IMG/VR virus record: IMGVR_UViG_3300027721_000022
Coordinates: 1-51,272 of that record
DNA: 51,272 bases
Strand: one strand, 5' to 3'
Source of the DNA: a virus
Made by a program: the position numbers and the translations under genes. This document shows positions 44,275-50,402 of this stretch, in pieces (within the stretch, counting starts at the first letter, position 1; the number at the start of each line of letters is the position of its first letter). The notes under the pieces are model-generated. The model did no database searches. It was not told the origin of the DNA and worked only from the letters and a program-made list of their open reading frames with translations.

Positions 44275-44604
44275 CTATTTCTTTTTTTTAGCAACCTTTC
44301 CTGTCATCTCTCTTGACTCTAAGAACTCTTTACTAATGGTTCTTCTTTGTTTTGTGTACTCCTTCTCTTTTGCGTACTTCTCTGCTAATTTTTTTGCAGC
44401 TGTAGTTCCAAGTCTCTCCTGACCTAGAACCTCTCCAGATCCAGATATCATACGAACTGTTCTAGTAGATCCAGAACCAACCGTGTCTAATTTTTTTTCA
44501 TAAGGACCAGTCTTTAACGGAGAAGTCTCCTTCTCGTATCCCTTTGGGTTTCCAACTATCTCTGTATCCTTGTTAAATGTAGGTAATCCTCTCTTGTATG
44601 CCAT
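44275..44604 (-). CDS. Basic hypothetical protein, 109 residues
   Basis: A Lys/Glu-rich protein: AYKRGLPTFNKDTEIVGNPKGYEKETSPLKTGPYEKKLDTVGSG, then a helical tail with KKLAEKYAKEKEYTKQRR and ending GKVAKKKK. The high charge resembles other small proteins in this cluster (43849-45572), which may be packaged with DNA or bind it. No domain recognised. Confidence 0.6.
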   Translation of the reverse strand: MAYKRGLPTFNKDTEIVGNPKGYEKETSPLKTGPYEKKLDTVGSGSTRTVRMISGSGEVLGQERLGTTAAKKLAEKYAKEKEYTKQRRTISKEFLESREMTGKVAKKKK

Positions 44605-44608
44605 TTTT

Positions 44609-44884
44609 TTATTTGTTTTTAGTTCCTCTTGCTCTCTTGTCTCCAGGCATCGCGCTCTTTGATCCTCGGTTCGATGACGCCTTCTTCATTACTATGCCAC
44701 CCTTAGTGTGGCTAGCGTCTAGTCCGTCCCCGTTACCATAGGTCCCACGTTTCCTGTTCACAGCGTTAAGTTCAACACGCTTTCTTACCTGATCAGGAGA
44801 CTTGTTGTACTCCTTCTGGTAGTCGTTGTGCCTCTTCTTAGCCTCTGGGTTAGCTGCGTAGTATTTGGCTGTCCTTCCTGGCAT
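44609..44884 (-). CDS. Basic conserved phage protein (ELNAVNRKRGTYGNGDG type), 91 residues
   Basis: A very basic protein with PGRTAKYYAANPEAKKRHNDYQKEYNKSP, then VELNAVNRKRGTYGNGDGLDASHTKGG and a basic end. The motif with TYGNGDGxDxSHT recurs in small phage proteins near structural genes. It probably binds DNA or RNA, but that rests on charge alone. Its start overlaps the stop of the 37-residue gene. Confidence 0.7.
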   Translation of the reverse strand: MPGRTAKYYAANPEAKKRHNDYQKEYNKSPDQVRKRVELNAVNRKRGTYGNGDGLDASHTKGGIVMKKASSNRGSKSAMPGDKRARGTKNK

Positions 44885-44997
44885 TATTTTTTCTTGTTCG
44901 CGATCATCTTCATGAAGTCAAACTTCTCTTTCTTCTGAACTGGTTTCACTTCTTTTTTAGTCATCTTAGACGAACACTTTGCTGCTACTTTTTTCAT
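44884..44997 (-). CDS. 37-residue basic microprotein
   Basis: From ATG (44995-44997) to TAA (44884-44886), coupled to genes on both sides. The product is mostly Lys (KKVAAKCSSKMTKKEVKPVQKKEKFDFMKMIANKKK). Small, very basic proteins of this sort form a run from 44275 to 45572. Function unknown. Confidence 0.5.
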   Translation of the reverse strand: MKKVAAKCSSKMTKKEVKPVQKKEKFDFMKMIANKKK

Positions 44998-45122
44998 TTT
45001 TTCTTTGTTTTACCTGCTTTAGACAGGGCGATTGCTATTGCCTGAGTTCTAGGTTTTCCACTCTTAATCTCTGTTCTTATGTTAGAAGATATTACCTTCT
45101 GACTACTTCCCTTTTTTAACAT
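44994..45122 (-). CDS. 42-residue conserved basic phage protein
   Basis: From ATG (45120-45122) to TGA (44994-44996), overlapping the next ATG (ATGA). The product KKGSSQKVISSNIRTEIKSG, then KPRTQAIAIALSKAGK is a familiar short phage protein, where the (S/K)xxNIxTEIxxGKPxxQAxAIAL pattern recurs in many phages and prophages. A helical DNA-binding or packaging-related role is possible. Confidence 0.75.
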   Translation of the reverse strand: MLKKGSSQKVISSNIRTEIKSGKPRTQAIAIALSKAGKTKKK

Positions 45123-45312
45123 TTCCTTTTAGGTATGACATCTTTCCGTTCAACGACTTCGCTGACTCGTACTGACTTGCTTTCTTCTTGATCTTCTTCT
45201 CTTGCTCTAACATCTGCTTTGTAGGCTTCTTTCCAGATCCTTCGTTTGCTCTGATGTTGTCCCAGAGTCCTCTCTTGGAGGTGCTCCCGTCTTTTCTCTT
45301 TAACAGTTCCAT
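45103..45312 (-). CDS. Small basic conserved phage protein (GLWDNIRANEGSGKKPT type)
   Basis: A 69-residue protein with LWDNIRANEGSGKKPTKQMLEQEKKIKKKA, a pattern common in small phage proteins placed in the same cluster as the DUF6321-like one. The overlap with both neighbours supports it. The role is unknown. Lys-rich and likely to bind nucleic acid or be in the virion. Confidence 0.75.
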   Translation of the reverse strand: MELLKRKDGSTSKRGLWDNIRANEGSGKKPTKQMLEQEKKIKKKASQYESAKSLNGKMSYLKGNVKKGK

Positions 45313-45572
45313 TTGTCTAAAGCTAGTTTCTTTCTTGTTGGCTCTCCGTTTGGTTTCTTCATCGGTCCTGGCATCCCTGACATTCGTGCACAGAATGACT
45401 TGCGTCTCATCGCATCCTTGCTACCAGCCTTTAACTCTGACGGCTTCTTTGTTACTGCCATCTTCAGCTTACTTCCTGGGTTCTCCTTCCTGTAGGAGGC
45501 GACTCCCTTCTCGTTAAGCCCACCCGATGCTGACTTTCCTTCTTTTCTGGTCCAAGCCGCTGTTTTTGCCAT
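45300..45572 (-). CDS. DUF6321-like conserved basic phage protein
   Basis: A 90-residue protein AWTRKEGKSASGGLNEKGV to SFCARMSGMPGPMKK and ALDKWNC, a pattern widespread in marine and freshwater phages (DUF6321-like). A longer frame begins at 45614, but the start at 45572 is chosen because it gives the usual MAKTAAWTRKEGKS beginning and lies 12 bases downstream of the promoter element; the upstream part is the promoter itself. It is the first gene of the basic protein run. Probable virion or DNA-associated protein. Confidence 0.75.
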   Translation of the reverse strand: MAKTAAWTRKEGKSASGGLNEKGVASYRKENPGSKLKMAVTKKPSELKAGSKDAMRRKSFCARMSGMPGPMKKPNGEPTRKKLALDKWNC

Positions 45573-45583
45573 CATAAATGTTT

Positions 45584-45599
45584 TATCTTTGCAAAGATA
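45584..45599. promoter_or_regulatory. Palindromic divergent promoter
   Basis: TATCTTTG (45584-45591) on the plus strand and CAAAGATA (45592-45599), the same element on the minus strand, join back to back into a perfect 16-bp palindrome. The plus element serves the MarR-like gene at 45615; the minus element serves the gene at 45572. The two -7 elements abut, so polymerase can use only one at a time. Confidence 0.8.
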
Positions 45600-45614
45600 A
45601 TAATAATAAATCAA

Positions 45615-46079
45615 ATGAAATACAAGCCATACGCAGACTACCTCAAGTACTGGAGGGCAATAAAGACGCTAATTCGTCACAAGTACAACCTAAGCAGTTC
45701 CGACATAGACATCCTACTGTTCGTCTACAGCGAGCAGTACTTCCGTCACAGGCAGTTCTGGGAGTTCGAGTCTGGACTCACCTGGGAGAAGGACCGATTC
45801 AAGCGCATGATTGCCGACGGGTGGATCACGCTATGGAGGCCGAACAAGAACGGTGAGGCTGCCCTGTACGAGGCCTCCTACAAGACTCGCAGGGTTATAA
45901 CAGACATATACGAGAAGATCGAGCTCAAGGTTCACGTCTCAGAGAACCCAGTCTCTAACCCAATGTTCAGGACCGACGCGTCATATACCGAGAGAGCCAC
46001 CAGGCCCATTATTCGTAAGATGAATCGTACGCGTAAGGAGCTCAAGAGGCTCAGGGATATAGAAGATCAGAAGATCTAG
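45615..46079 (+). CDS. MarR-like winged-helix protein (regulator candidate)
   Basis: A 154-residue protein, the only rightward gene between 4554 and 50403. Residues about 10-90 suit a MarR-like winged helix (LKYWRAIKTLIRHKYNLSSSDIDILLFVYSEQYF, then FESGLTWEKDRFKRMIADGWITLW for the recognition helix and wing), followed by a helical region and a basic C terminus (IIRKMNRTRKELKRLRDIEDQ). It has its own promoter, divergent from the small basic genes, and could control that promoter. It ends convergently with the GroES gene (4-base overlap). AATCAAATG leader. Confidence 0.7.
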   Translation: MKYKPYADYLKYWRAIKTLIRHKYNLSSSDIDILLFVYSEQYFRHRQFWEFESGLTWEKDRFKRMIADGWITLWRPNKNGEAALYEASYKTRRVITDIYEKIELKVHVSENPVSNPMFRTDASYTERATRPIIRKMNRTRKELKRLRDIEDQKI

Positions 46080-46333
46080 AGGACAACCACGATGTCTCTC
46101 TCCATGATCACGGTGTACTTGATGTCGTTTACCAGCATCGTGTACCCAGCGTTCTTGTCGTAGTAGATTATGTCTCCCTCCTTCACGCAGTCCACGTTGG
46201 TTCCAGGCTTCACAACCTCTCCCTTCTTGTACCTGAACTGTTCTGTCTCGTTTCCAGTGAGCAGAAGACCCGACTGGGTCCTCATCTGCTCTTCTATTGT
46301 GTTGATTACTAGGTATTTATTTATTGGTTGCAT
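46076..46333 (-). CDS. GroES-like co-chaperonin
   Basis: An 85-residue protein of cpn10 type. The pattern is PINKYLVINTIEEQMRTQSGLLLTGNETEQFRYKKGEVVKPG, DCVKEGDIIYYDKNAGYTMLVNDIKYTVIMERDIV. The SGLLLTG segment fits the mobile loop that docks to GroEL, and EGDIIYYDK is the barrel strand. It is shorter than the usual 95-97 residues. It is separated from the GroEL gene by two small genes in the same operon, so the phage carries its own chaperonin pair, probably to fold its capsid or tail proteins. Confidence 0.85.
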   Translation of the reverse strand: MQPINKYLVINTIEEQMRTQSGLLLTGNETEQFRYKKGEVVKPGTNVDCVKEGDIIYYDKNAGYTMLVNDIKYTVIMERDIVVVL

Positions 46334-46334
46334 A

Positions 46335-46613
46335 CTATATTGTTATTGATAATACCTCTCTTATAATCTTTAAGTCTGGATCTATTACGTACCCTAGCTG
46401 CTTCATTGTGGCGGCCTCTAGCGATACCCCTTTCTTTTGACAAACCCATACCTCCTGATCAAACGCAGAGTCTATTATATCGTAATTTTCATCCCTTGTT
46501 ACGAAAAATATTGCAACCTTTACTTGTTTCATTTTTTTCTCTGGTGTAGGCCAACTCGTTGTACCTGTGCCATTACCATAAAGTAATGATCCGTTGCTGA
46601 TTGTTGTTTCCAT
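46335..46613 (-). CDS. Hypothetical protein between GroES and GroEL genes
   Basis: A 92-residue protein. The first part (TISNGSLLYGNGTGTTSWPTPEKK) is low complexity. From residue 28 (MKQVKVAIFFVTRDENYDIIDSAFDQEVWVCQKKGVSLEAATMKQLGY) it is a compact alpha/beta unit. An internal start at that Met would also make a sensible protein. The start overlaps the stop of the next gene. Function unknown. Confidence 0.6.
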   Translation of the reverse strand: METTISNGSLLYGNGTGTTSWPTPEKKMKQVKVAIFFVTRDENYDIIDSAFDQEVWVCQKKGVSLEAATMKQLGYVIDPDLKIIREVLSITI

Positions 46614-46954
46614 TATTGTTTTTGTATTAAATCTCCAATTCTATGCTGAAGAATATGTAAATATGAAATCATAGCGTTCCTTTGAGCATCTAATAATACC
46701 CATTGAATATCTCCTACAAATTCATACGCAGGATTGTTTTCAATAAAGTCGTCTATCTTACGTAATTTTTCAGATAATTCGTCGTCTTCTTGTTGTAACC
46801 TTTCAATAAGTGTTTTCCCTGTTATTGATTTAATAACTTCTCTTACTTTAGAAGCTCTCTCGTAATCTTTCATGACTACATATTTTGTTTTTAGATTTTC
46901 CAAAGACTCTAATGCCTCTTCTTCTTCTTTATAACCTCCTGTTGTTGCTTCCAT
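46613..46954 (-). CDS. Coiled-coil protein with UVR-like motif
   Basis: A 113-residue helical protein. Residues about 20-45 (KTKYVVMKDYERASKVREVIKSITG) resemble the UVR interaction motif. The following part (LIERLQQEDDELSEKLRKIDDFIENN to MISYLHILQHRIGDLI) is related to the 64-residue protein at 48562. The two lie on either side of the GroEL gene. This second module recurs as short proteins in phages of Bacteroidota. AT-rich compared with GroEL. Function unknown. Confidence 0.65.
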   Translation of the reverse strand: MEATTGGYKEEEEALESLENLKTKYVVMKDYERASKVREVIKSITGKTLIERLQQEDDELSEKLRKIDDFIENNPAYEFVGDIQWVLLDAQRNAMISYLHILQHRIGDLIQKQ

Positions 46955-48561
46955 TATGCTCGTGTCATTGTTATAATTGCGTTAGTACTAAGTATTGTTG
47001 TGGCCACACTGACAGCGTTCTTCAGCGCGTTCTTCGTAACCTTCAGCGGGTCTATGATCCCCATGTCGTACATGTTACCGTACTGGTCATTCTTGACGTC
47101 GTACCCCGTGTTGGTGTTTGATGCACATCCAGTCATGATCTCGTACCCGTCGTTGCCTGCGTTCTCGTGTATCTGCAGCAGAGGTGCCTGTATCGCCCTG
47201 GCCATGATCTGCATAGCTACGTACTGCTCTGCACTGATGTCCTCTATCATGTCATCAGCGTCTACAATGATCCTGTAAGACTCGTTGAACAAGGCTAAAC
47301 CTCCTCCTGGAAGGATTCCCTCCTCCAAAGCAGACCTGACAGCGCATACCGCGTCGTCTACCCTGTCCTTTCTCTCCTTCTGCTCCAGGTCCGAGTTCCC
47401 TCCAACGTATATAACAGCGATGCTACCCGTCAAGCTGGCAATCCTGTTCTTGATGAACTCCTTGTCCTGCTTCTTCTGCGCAGCCTCGTGAGCTACCCAA
47501 AGCTGGCTTACCCTGTCGTCTACGTCCTGCTGCTTGCTCTCTGGCTTGATGATGGATGATGAGTCCCTTCCTATAATGATCCTTTCTGCTCTACCTAAAT
47601 CCTCGATTGATATCAGGCTAAGGTCGTCCCCTGTGCTCTCCGAGAAGTACTTCGCACCCAAAGACAGCGCGATGTCGCTCATCAGCTCGTTCATCTTGTA
47701 ACCGAACTCTGGTGGTGCAATGTTACAGAACTTCAGCTTGTTCTTCACCACGTTGACTGCCAGTGTGTTGATCACGTTCTGGTTGCACGGCCCAATGATC
47801 AGTAGCTTCTTGTTCTCCTGTATCACCGTCTTCAACACGTTCTCAATCGACAGGATGTTGGAGATCTCCTGGTCTGTAACAAGTACCAGCACGTCGTCCA
47901 TGATGCACTCGTCGTTCTTGAAGTCGTTCACGAACATATTCGAGGTGTAACCCCTTCCGATCTTGATGCCATTGGTGAACTCTGAGTAGGTCTCAGCCGT
48001 CTGTGAGTTCTCAATCGTTACGATCCCATTCTTACCAACCTTAGTGTACGCATTAGAAATGATCTTACCTATCTCGTTATCGTTGTTAGCCGAGATGGAT
48101 GCCACGTTGTGAAGAGTCTTACCGCTAACCTTCTTGGATGATCTCTCCAGGCTGTGGATGATACCGTTAGAAACACTGTTGATGTTCTTGATTACCTCCG
48201 TCACGTTGTGCTTCTCGTTCAAGAGCTCCTGTCCCTGTCTCACGATGGCCTCCGTAAGCACGATAGCTGTCGTGGTTCCATCTCCAGCACTGGTGGCTGT
48301 CCTGTCTGCGGCTTCTTTCATCATCTTGACTGCCAGGTTCTCCACTGGGTCTAGCAAGAAGATTGACTTAGCAACCGTTACCCCATCCTTTGTAACTGTG
48401 ATACCATGAGTATGGTTCGGTGACTCGATTAGAACCGTACGACCCCTTGGTCCTAGCGTGCTCTTAACCGCCTTGGCAATTGTAGTTATGCCTGTAATTA
48501 GTTTTGATCTTCCTTCCTCGTCGAACAGTAGTTCCTTGGGACTGTATCCAAATTCTTCCAT
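46954..48561 (-). CDS. GroEL-like chaperonin
   Basis: A 535-residue protein with the full cpn60 layout: N-terminal equatorial part (AKAVKSTLGPRGRTVLIE, TKDGVTVAKSI), AADRTATSAGDGTTTAIVLTEAIV for the ATP site (GDGTT), an intermediate domain, an apical part (GIKIGRGYTSNMFVNDFKNDECIMDDVLVLV), the later Asp in RVDDAVCAVRSALEEGILPGGG, and YDMGIIDPLKVTKNALKNAVSVATTIL. The key ATPase residues are in place. It lacks a long GGM-type tail. Probably folds phage virion proteins together with the GroES-like protein. Rare in phages. GC-rich, like the virion genes. Confidence 0.92.
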   Translation of the reverse strand: MEEFGYSPKELLFDEEGRSKLITGITTIAKAVKSTLGPRGRTVLIESPNHTHGITVTKDGVTVAKSIFLLDPVENLAVKMMKEAADRTATSAGDGTTTAIVLTEAIVRQGQELLNEKHNVTEVIKNINSVSNGIIHSLERSSKKVSGKTLHNVASISANNDNEIGKIISNAYTKVGKNGIVTIENSQTAETYSEFTNGIKIGRGYTSNMFVNDFKNDECIMDDVLVLVTDQEISNILSIENVLKTVIQENKKLLIIGPCNQNVINTLAVNVVKNKLKFCNIAPPEFGYKMNELMSDIALSLGAKYFSESTGDDLSLISIEDLGRAERIIIGRDSSSIIKPESKQQDVDDRVSQLWVAHEAAQKKQDKEFIKNRIASLTGSIAVIYVGGNSDLEQKERKDRVDDAVCAVRSALEEGILPGGGLALFNESYRIIVDADDMIEDISAEQYVAMQIMARAIQAPLLQIHENAGNDGYEIMTGCASNTNTGYDVKNDQYGNMYDMGIIDPLKVTKNALKNAVSVATTILSTNAIITMTRA

Positions 48562-48756
48562 TTAATTTAATTTAATTCTTTCTCCTAATATGTAACTGTA
48601 CTGCATCATGTTATTAAGTTGAATCACCATAAGTGTTTTTTCATAATCGCTTAACTTGCTAAACAAACTATTGTTTGCAATAAAACTATTCAACTTATCT
48701 AACTTGTCTTCTAATTCGTCTTTTTCTGTTATAAGACGATCTAAAAATGTTCTCAT
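48562..48756 (-). CDS. Small helical protein, paralogue of the 46613 gene
   Basis: A 64-residue helical protein: RTFLDRLITEKDELEDKLDKLNSFIANNSLFSKLSDYEKTLMVIQLNNMMQYSYILGERIKLN. It aligns with the C-terminal half of the 113-residue protein at 46613. Similar short proteins are widespread in Bacteroidota phages. It is the first gene of the GroEL operon, with a promoter at 48783. AT-rich. Function unknown. Confidence 0.7.
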   Translation of the reverse strand: MRTFLDRLITEKDELEDKLDKLNSFIANNSLFSKLSDYEKTLMVIQLNNMMQYSYILGERIKLN

Positions 48757-48782
48757 GTTTATTTAATTTGATTAATATGCGA

Positions 48783-48790
48783 CAAATATA
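48783..48790 (-). promoter_or_regulatory. Promoter for the GroEL operon
   Basis: The minus strand reads TATATTTG, matching TAnnTTTG, 27 bases before the ATG at 48756. The preceding terminator's U-tract ends immediately upstream. Confidence 0.65.
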
Positions 48791-48791
48791 C

Positions 48792-48824
48792 AAAAAAAAC
48801 GCATAACATTTAAGCTATGCGTTT
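48792..48824 (-). terminator. Terminator after the small gene at 48848
   Basis: A 9-bp perfect stem, AAACGCATA with TATGCGTTT, a ten-base loop and an eight-base U-tract on the minus strand. It ends the small transcript from 49295 just before the GroEL promoter. Confidence 0.85.
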
Positions 48825-48847
48825 CTCGATTTCCTTCGTCGATGAAC

Positions 48848-48976
48848 TTATTTCTTCTTCTTAGCAAGATTTGCTTTATCTGCCTTAGCCTTTAGCACTC
48901 CTGGATTAGTTTTAGCTGGACCCGTGTATATATTTCCAAGGGATCCACCTGTCTGAGGTTTTTTCTTTTCTATCAT
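48848..48976 (-). CDS. Small basic protein, 42 residues
   Basis: An ORF from ATG (48974-48976) to TAA (48848-48850), overlapping the previous gene's stop. The product IEKKKPQTGGSLGNIYTGPA then KTNPGVLKAKADKANLAKKKK is Lys-rich and flexible. It lies right before a terminator and is co-transcribed with the genes at 48973 and 49146. Function unknown. Confidence 0.6.
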   Translation of the reverse strand: MIEKKKPQTGGSLGNIYTGPAKTNPGVLKAKADKANLAKKKK

Positions 48977-49155
48977 TTCTTCTTCTTCATTATGATGTTG
49001 TGCATAGGAGCCTTCATCTCCTTTGACATTGCCATGGCGCTAGCCATCATCATAGACTCCTCTACAATCTCTTTTCTCTCGTGCATGGCCTTTTTCTCTT
49101 TTGCCATCCTGTACAGACCAATCTCTTGAACTGGCATCTTCTTGTTTATACCCAT
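48973..49155 (-). CDS. Small Met/Lys/Glu-rich protein, 60 residues
   Basis: A helical, Met-rich, charged protein (GINKKMPVQEIGLYRMAKEKKAMHERKEIVEESMMMASAMAMS, ending KKKK). The start overlaps the stop of the next gene by 10 bases and its stop overlaps the gene at 48848. Low complexity but with coupled overlaps on both sides. Function unknown. Confidence 0.55.
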   Translation of the reverse strand: MGINKKMPVQEIGLYRMAKEKKAMHERKEIVEESMMMASAMAMSKEMKAPMHNIIMKKKK

Positions 49156-49283
49156 CTGAAATGTATACTTATAAATGTTAAATAAATGATCAACTCGTTG
49201 TCGTCATAATCTTCGTCTATCGGATAGAATCCCCACCCTATAGATGGACCGATGTTAAATCTGTTCTGGACTTCTATTTCCAT
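49146..49283 (-). CDS. Small conserved phage protein ending IHFRW, 45 residues
   Basis: An ORF from ATG (49281-49283) to TAA (49146-49148). The sequence FNIGPSIGWGFYPIDEDYDDNELIIYLTFISIHFRWV has the type of ending (LxxFIxIHFRW) found in small proteins of many phages. It has a strong promoter 11 bases upstream at 49295 and begins the leftward gene block. Function unknown. Confidence 0.7.
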   Translation of the reverse strand: MEIEVQNRFNIGPSIGWGFYPIDEDYDDNELIIYLTFISIHFRWV

Positions 49284-49294
49284 AATTTTTTTTA

Positions 49295-49302
49295 CAAAGA
49301 TA
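49295..49302 (-). promoter_or_regulatory. Promoter for the leftward block
   Basis: The minus strand reads TATCTTTG, an exact TAnnTTTG match, 11 bases before the ATG at 49283. It marks the left edge of the long noncoding region. Confidence 0.75.
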
Positions 49303-50184
49303 CAACAATTTTGTTTTAATAATAACGGGGTTAAAAAAATATGTCATAAAAATTTAAGCTCAGGGTTATATATTCAGATCACGTGAGCCGTCCAAAATGG
49401 AAACCGATTCTTTTTCGAGGGGTGGGGTACCAAAAAGCAGGATTTCCCTCCAGATTTCTAGGCTTTTCCTGGGGTGCCAGGTGGGTACCTCTTCAGACCA
49501 CACGTGAACCTGGTGGGTATCCCGCCACGTTGGTAGATGCTCCATGTCTCCCGTTATTTCGGTGTGTAAGCCATGACAATGTATGTAATGACTAAATAAA
49601 TGTAAGGAAATGTAAACCAAATGTAATGTATTTGGAACCGTTACATCGTGTGAGCCCACAGTATCACTACGATTACGTAGTATAATGTAGAAATGCGGGT
49701 TTATACCCTATATACAGCCTATATAAATATATATATATTATACTTTTTTTTTCGCTGTGAAGAAGGGAGTAAAGTTTACATTCTTACATTTTTTAGGCTT
49801 AGACCAATGATACCAAGGGCTAGCGCGATGTAAAGAAAAAAAAAACTTTACATTATTTTGGGCAACTTTACATTCTAGGGGCTTCCCGAGGTTTTCGTTA
49901 CATTTTGGTATGAATTAATGCATTCCTGGAGGGCATGTTAAACCCAGGGAACACCTACTGTGTTATGCATAGTACTATTTTGTGCTCAGATACCCTCACA
50001 CGAGCAATAAACCAAGTCCCCTCACGCGCGTGTACTTATATATAAAAAATCGCAATATCTCGTAACTCACACGTTATCAACAACTTAGTATATTTGTTAA
50101 AATTGTATAGCTTCTGAGCCCAATAAAAACGAGCCAAATGTTAAACTTTTGTTAATTAATTAGGATTGTAATTGATAGTTGTCG
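49303..50184. other. Noncoding divergent control region (origin candidate)
   Basis: About 880 bases between the leftward promoter at 49295 and the rightward one at 50185 contain no convincing gene. It holds a cluster of TTACAT/ATGTAA repeats (49583-49903), an AT-rich run around 49715-49750 (TATATAAATATATATATATT), a perfect 10-bp palindrome CACGCGCGTG at 50023-50032, and the CACGTGA sequence near 49380 and 49502. The layout suits a replication origin or a control region for the switch between the two transcription directions. Confidence 0.6.
49583..49903. repeat. TTACAT/ATGTAA iteron-like cluster, 11 copies
   Basis: ATGTAA occurs at 49583, 49600, 49610, 49621 and 49828, and its complement TTACAT at 49641, 49776, 49784, 49848, 49868 and 49898. 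Extended forms read ACTTTACATT (49845 and 49865) and AGTTTACATT (49773). One pair forms ATGTAAAG, ten A, CTTTACAT (49828-49853), an inverted repeat with a one-turn A-tract. The cluster could bind a replication initiator or a regulator. Confidence 0.75.
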
Positions 50185-50192
50185 TATGTTTG
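50185..50192 (+). promoter_or_regulatory. Early rightward promoter
   Basis: TATGTTTG matches TAnnTTTG on the plus strand, with TTG at 50166-50168 as a possible -33 element. No other such element was seen before the ribozyme at 50336, so this probably starts the early transcript. Confidence 0.65.
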
Positions 50193-50335
50193 CAGTGTTG
50201 AAAGGGTAGAAAATTTGTAAAGACTCTGGATGCAAGTCGACATGACTATAACTGCGGGTAAGTCTACTCTGGAATAAGCGATATAGATTTCGTGAAGTCC
50301 GAAGACCATGAGCTCCTCGAATAGAGACAGACATG
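50193..50335 (+). ncRNA. Leader RNA upstream of the first ribozyme
   Basis: About 140 bases of untranslated leader between the promoter and the type III hammerhead. It has no convincing open frame. A short direct repeat ACTCTGGA occurs at 50223 and 50266. If the ribozyme cleaves, this leader would be released as a free RNA of roughly 145 bases. Whether it folds or acts is unknown. Confidence 0.4.
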
Positions 50336-50389
50336 AAACGTATAAGGATGTGTATCCTTACTGATGAGCCACAGAATGGCGAAACGTTT
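50336..50389 (+). ncRNA. Hammerhead ribozyme, type III
   Basis: All elements fit. Stem III pairs AAACGU (50336-50341) with ACGUUU (50384-50389). The cleavage site is GUA with cutting after 50342. Stem I is UAAGGAU with AUCCUUA (50343-50349 and 50354-50360, loop GUGU). The core CUGAUGA is at 50361-50367. Stem II is GCCA with UGGC (50368-50371 and 50377-50380). GAAA is at 50381-50384. The open ends are in stem III, hence type III. It cleaves the early leader about 60 bases before the ATG at 50403. Activity is predicted from sequence, not shown. Confidence 0.92.
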
Positions 50390-50402
50390 AAATATATTTA
50401 AC

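Noticed and set aside
49366-49659. Open frames of 97 residues (minus, 49366-49659) and 70 residues (plus, 49383-49595) in the control region
   Set aside because: They overlap each other, have unusual composition (many His, Trp and Pro), no coupled neighbours and no promoter placed for them. They look like chance frames in noncoding DNA.
50074-50082. A DnaA-box-like TTATCAACA
   Set aside because: One mismatch to the consensus and a single copy. Not enough to call an origin on this alone.
50220-50320. Resemblance to group I intron core sequences or a tRNA in the early leader
   Set aside because: Short matches such as GACTATAA are not supported by a consistent set of pairings, and no tRNA cloverleaf could be drawn.
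50152-50334. A 60-residue minus-strand frame over the early promoter and leader
   Set aside because: It is antisense to the promoter and leader, has no start context and no recognisable protein features.
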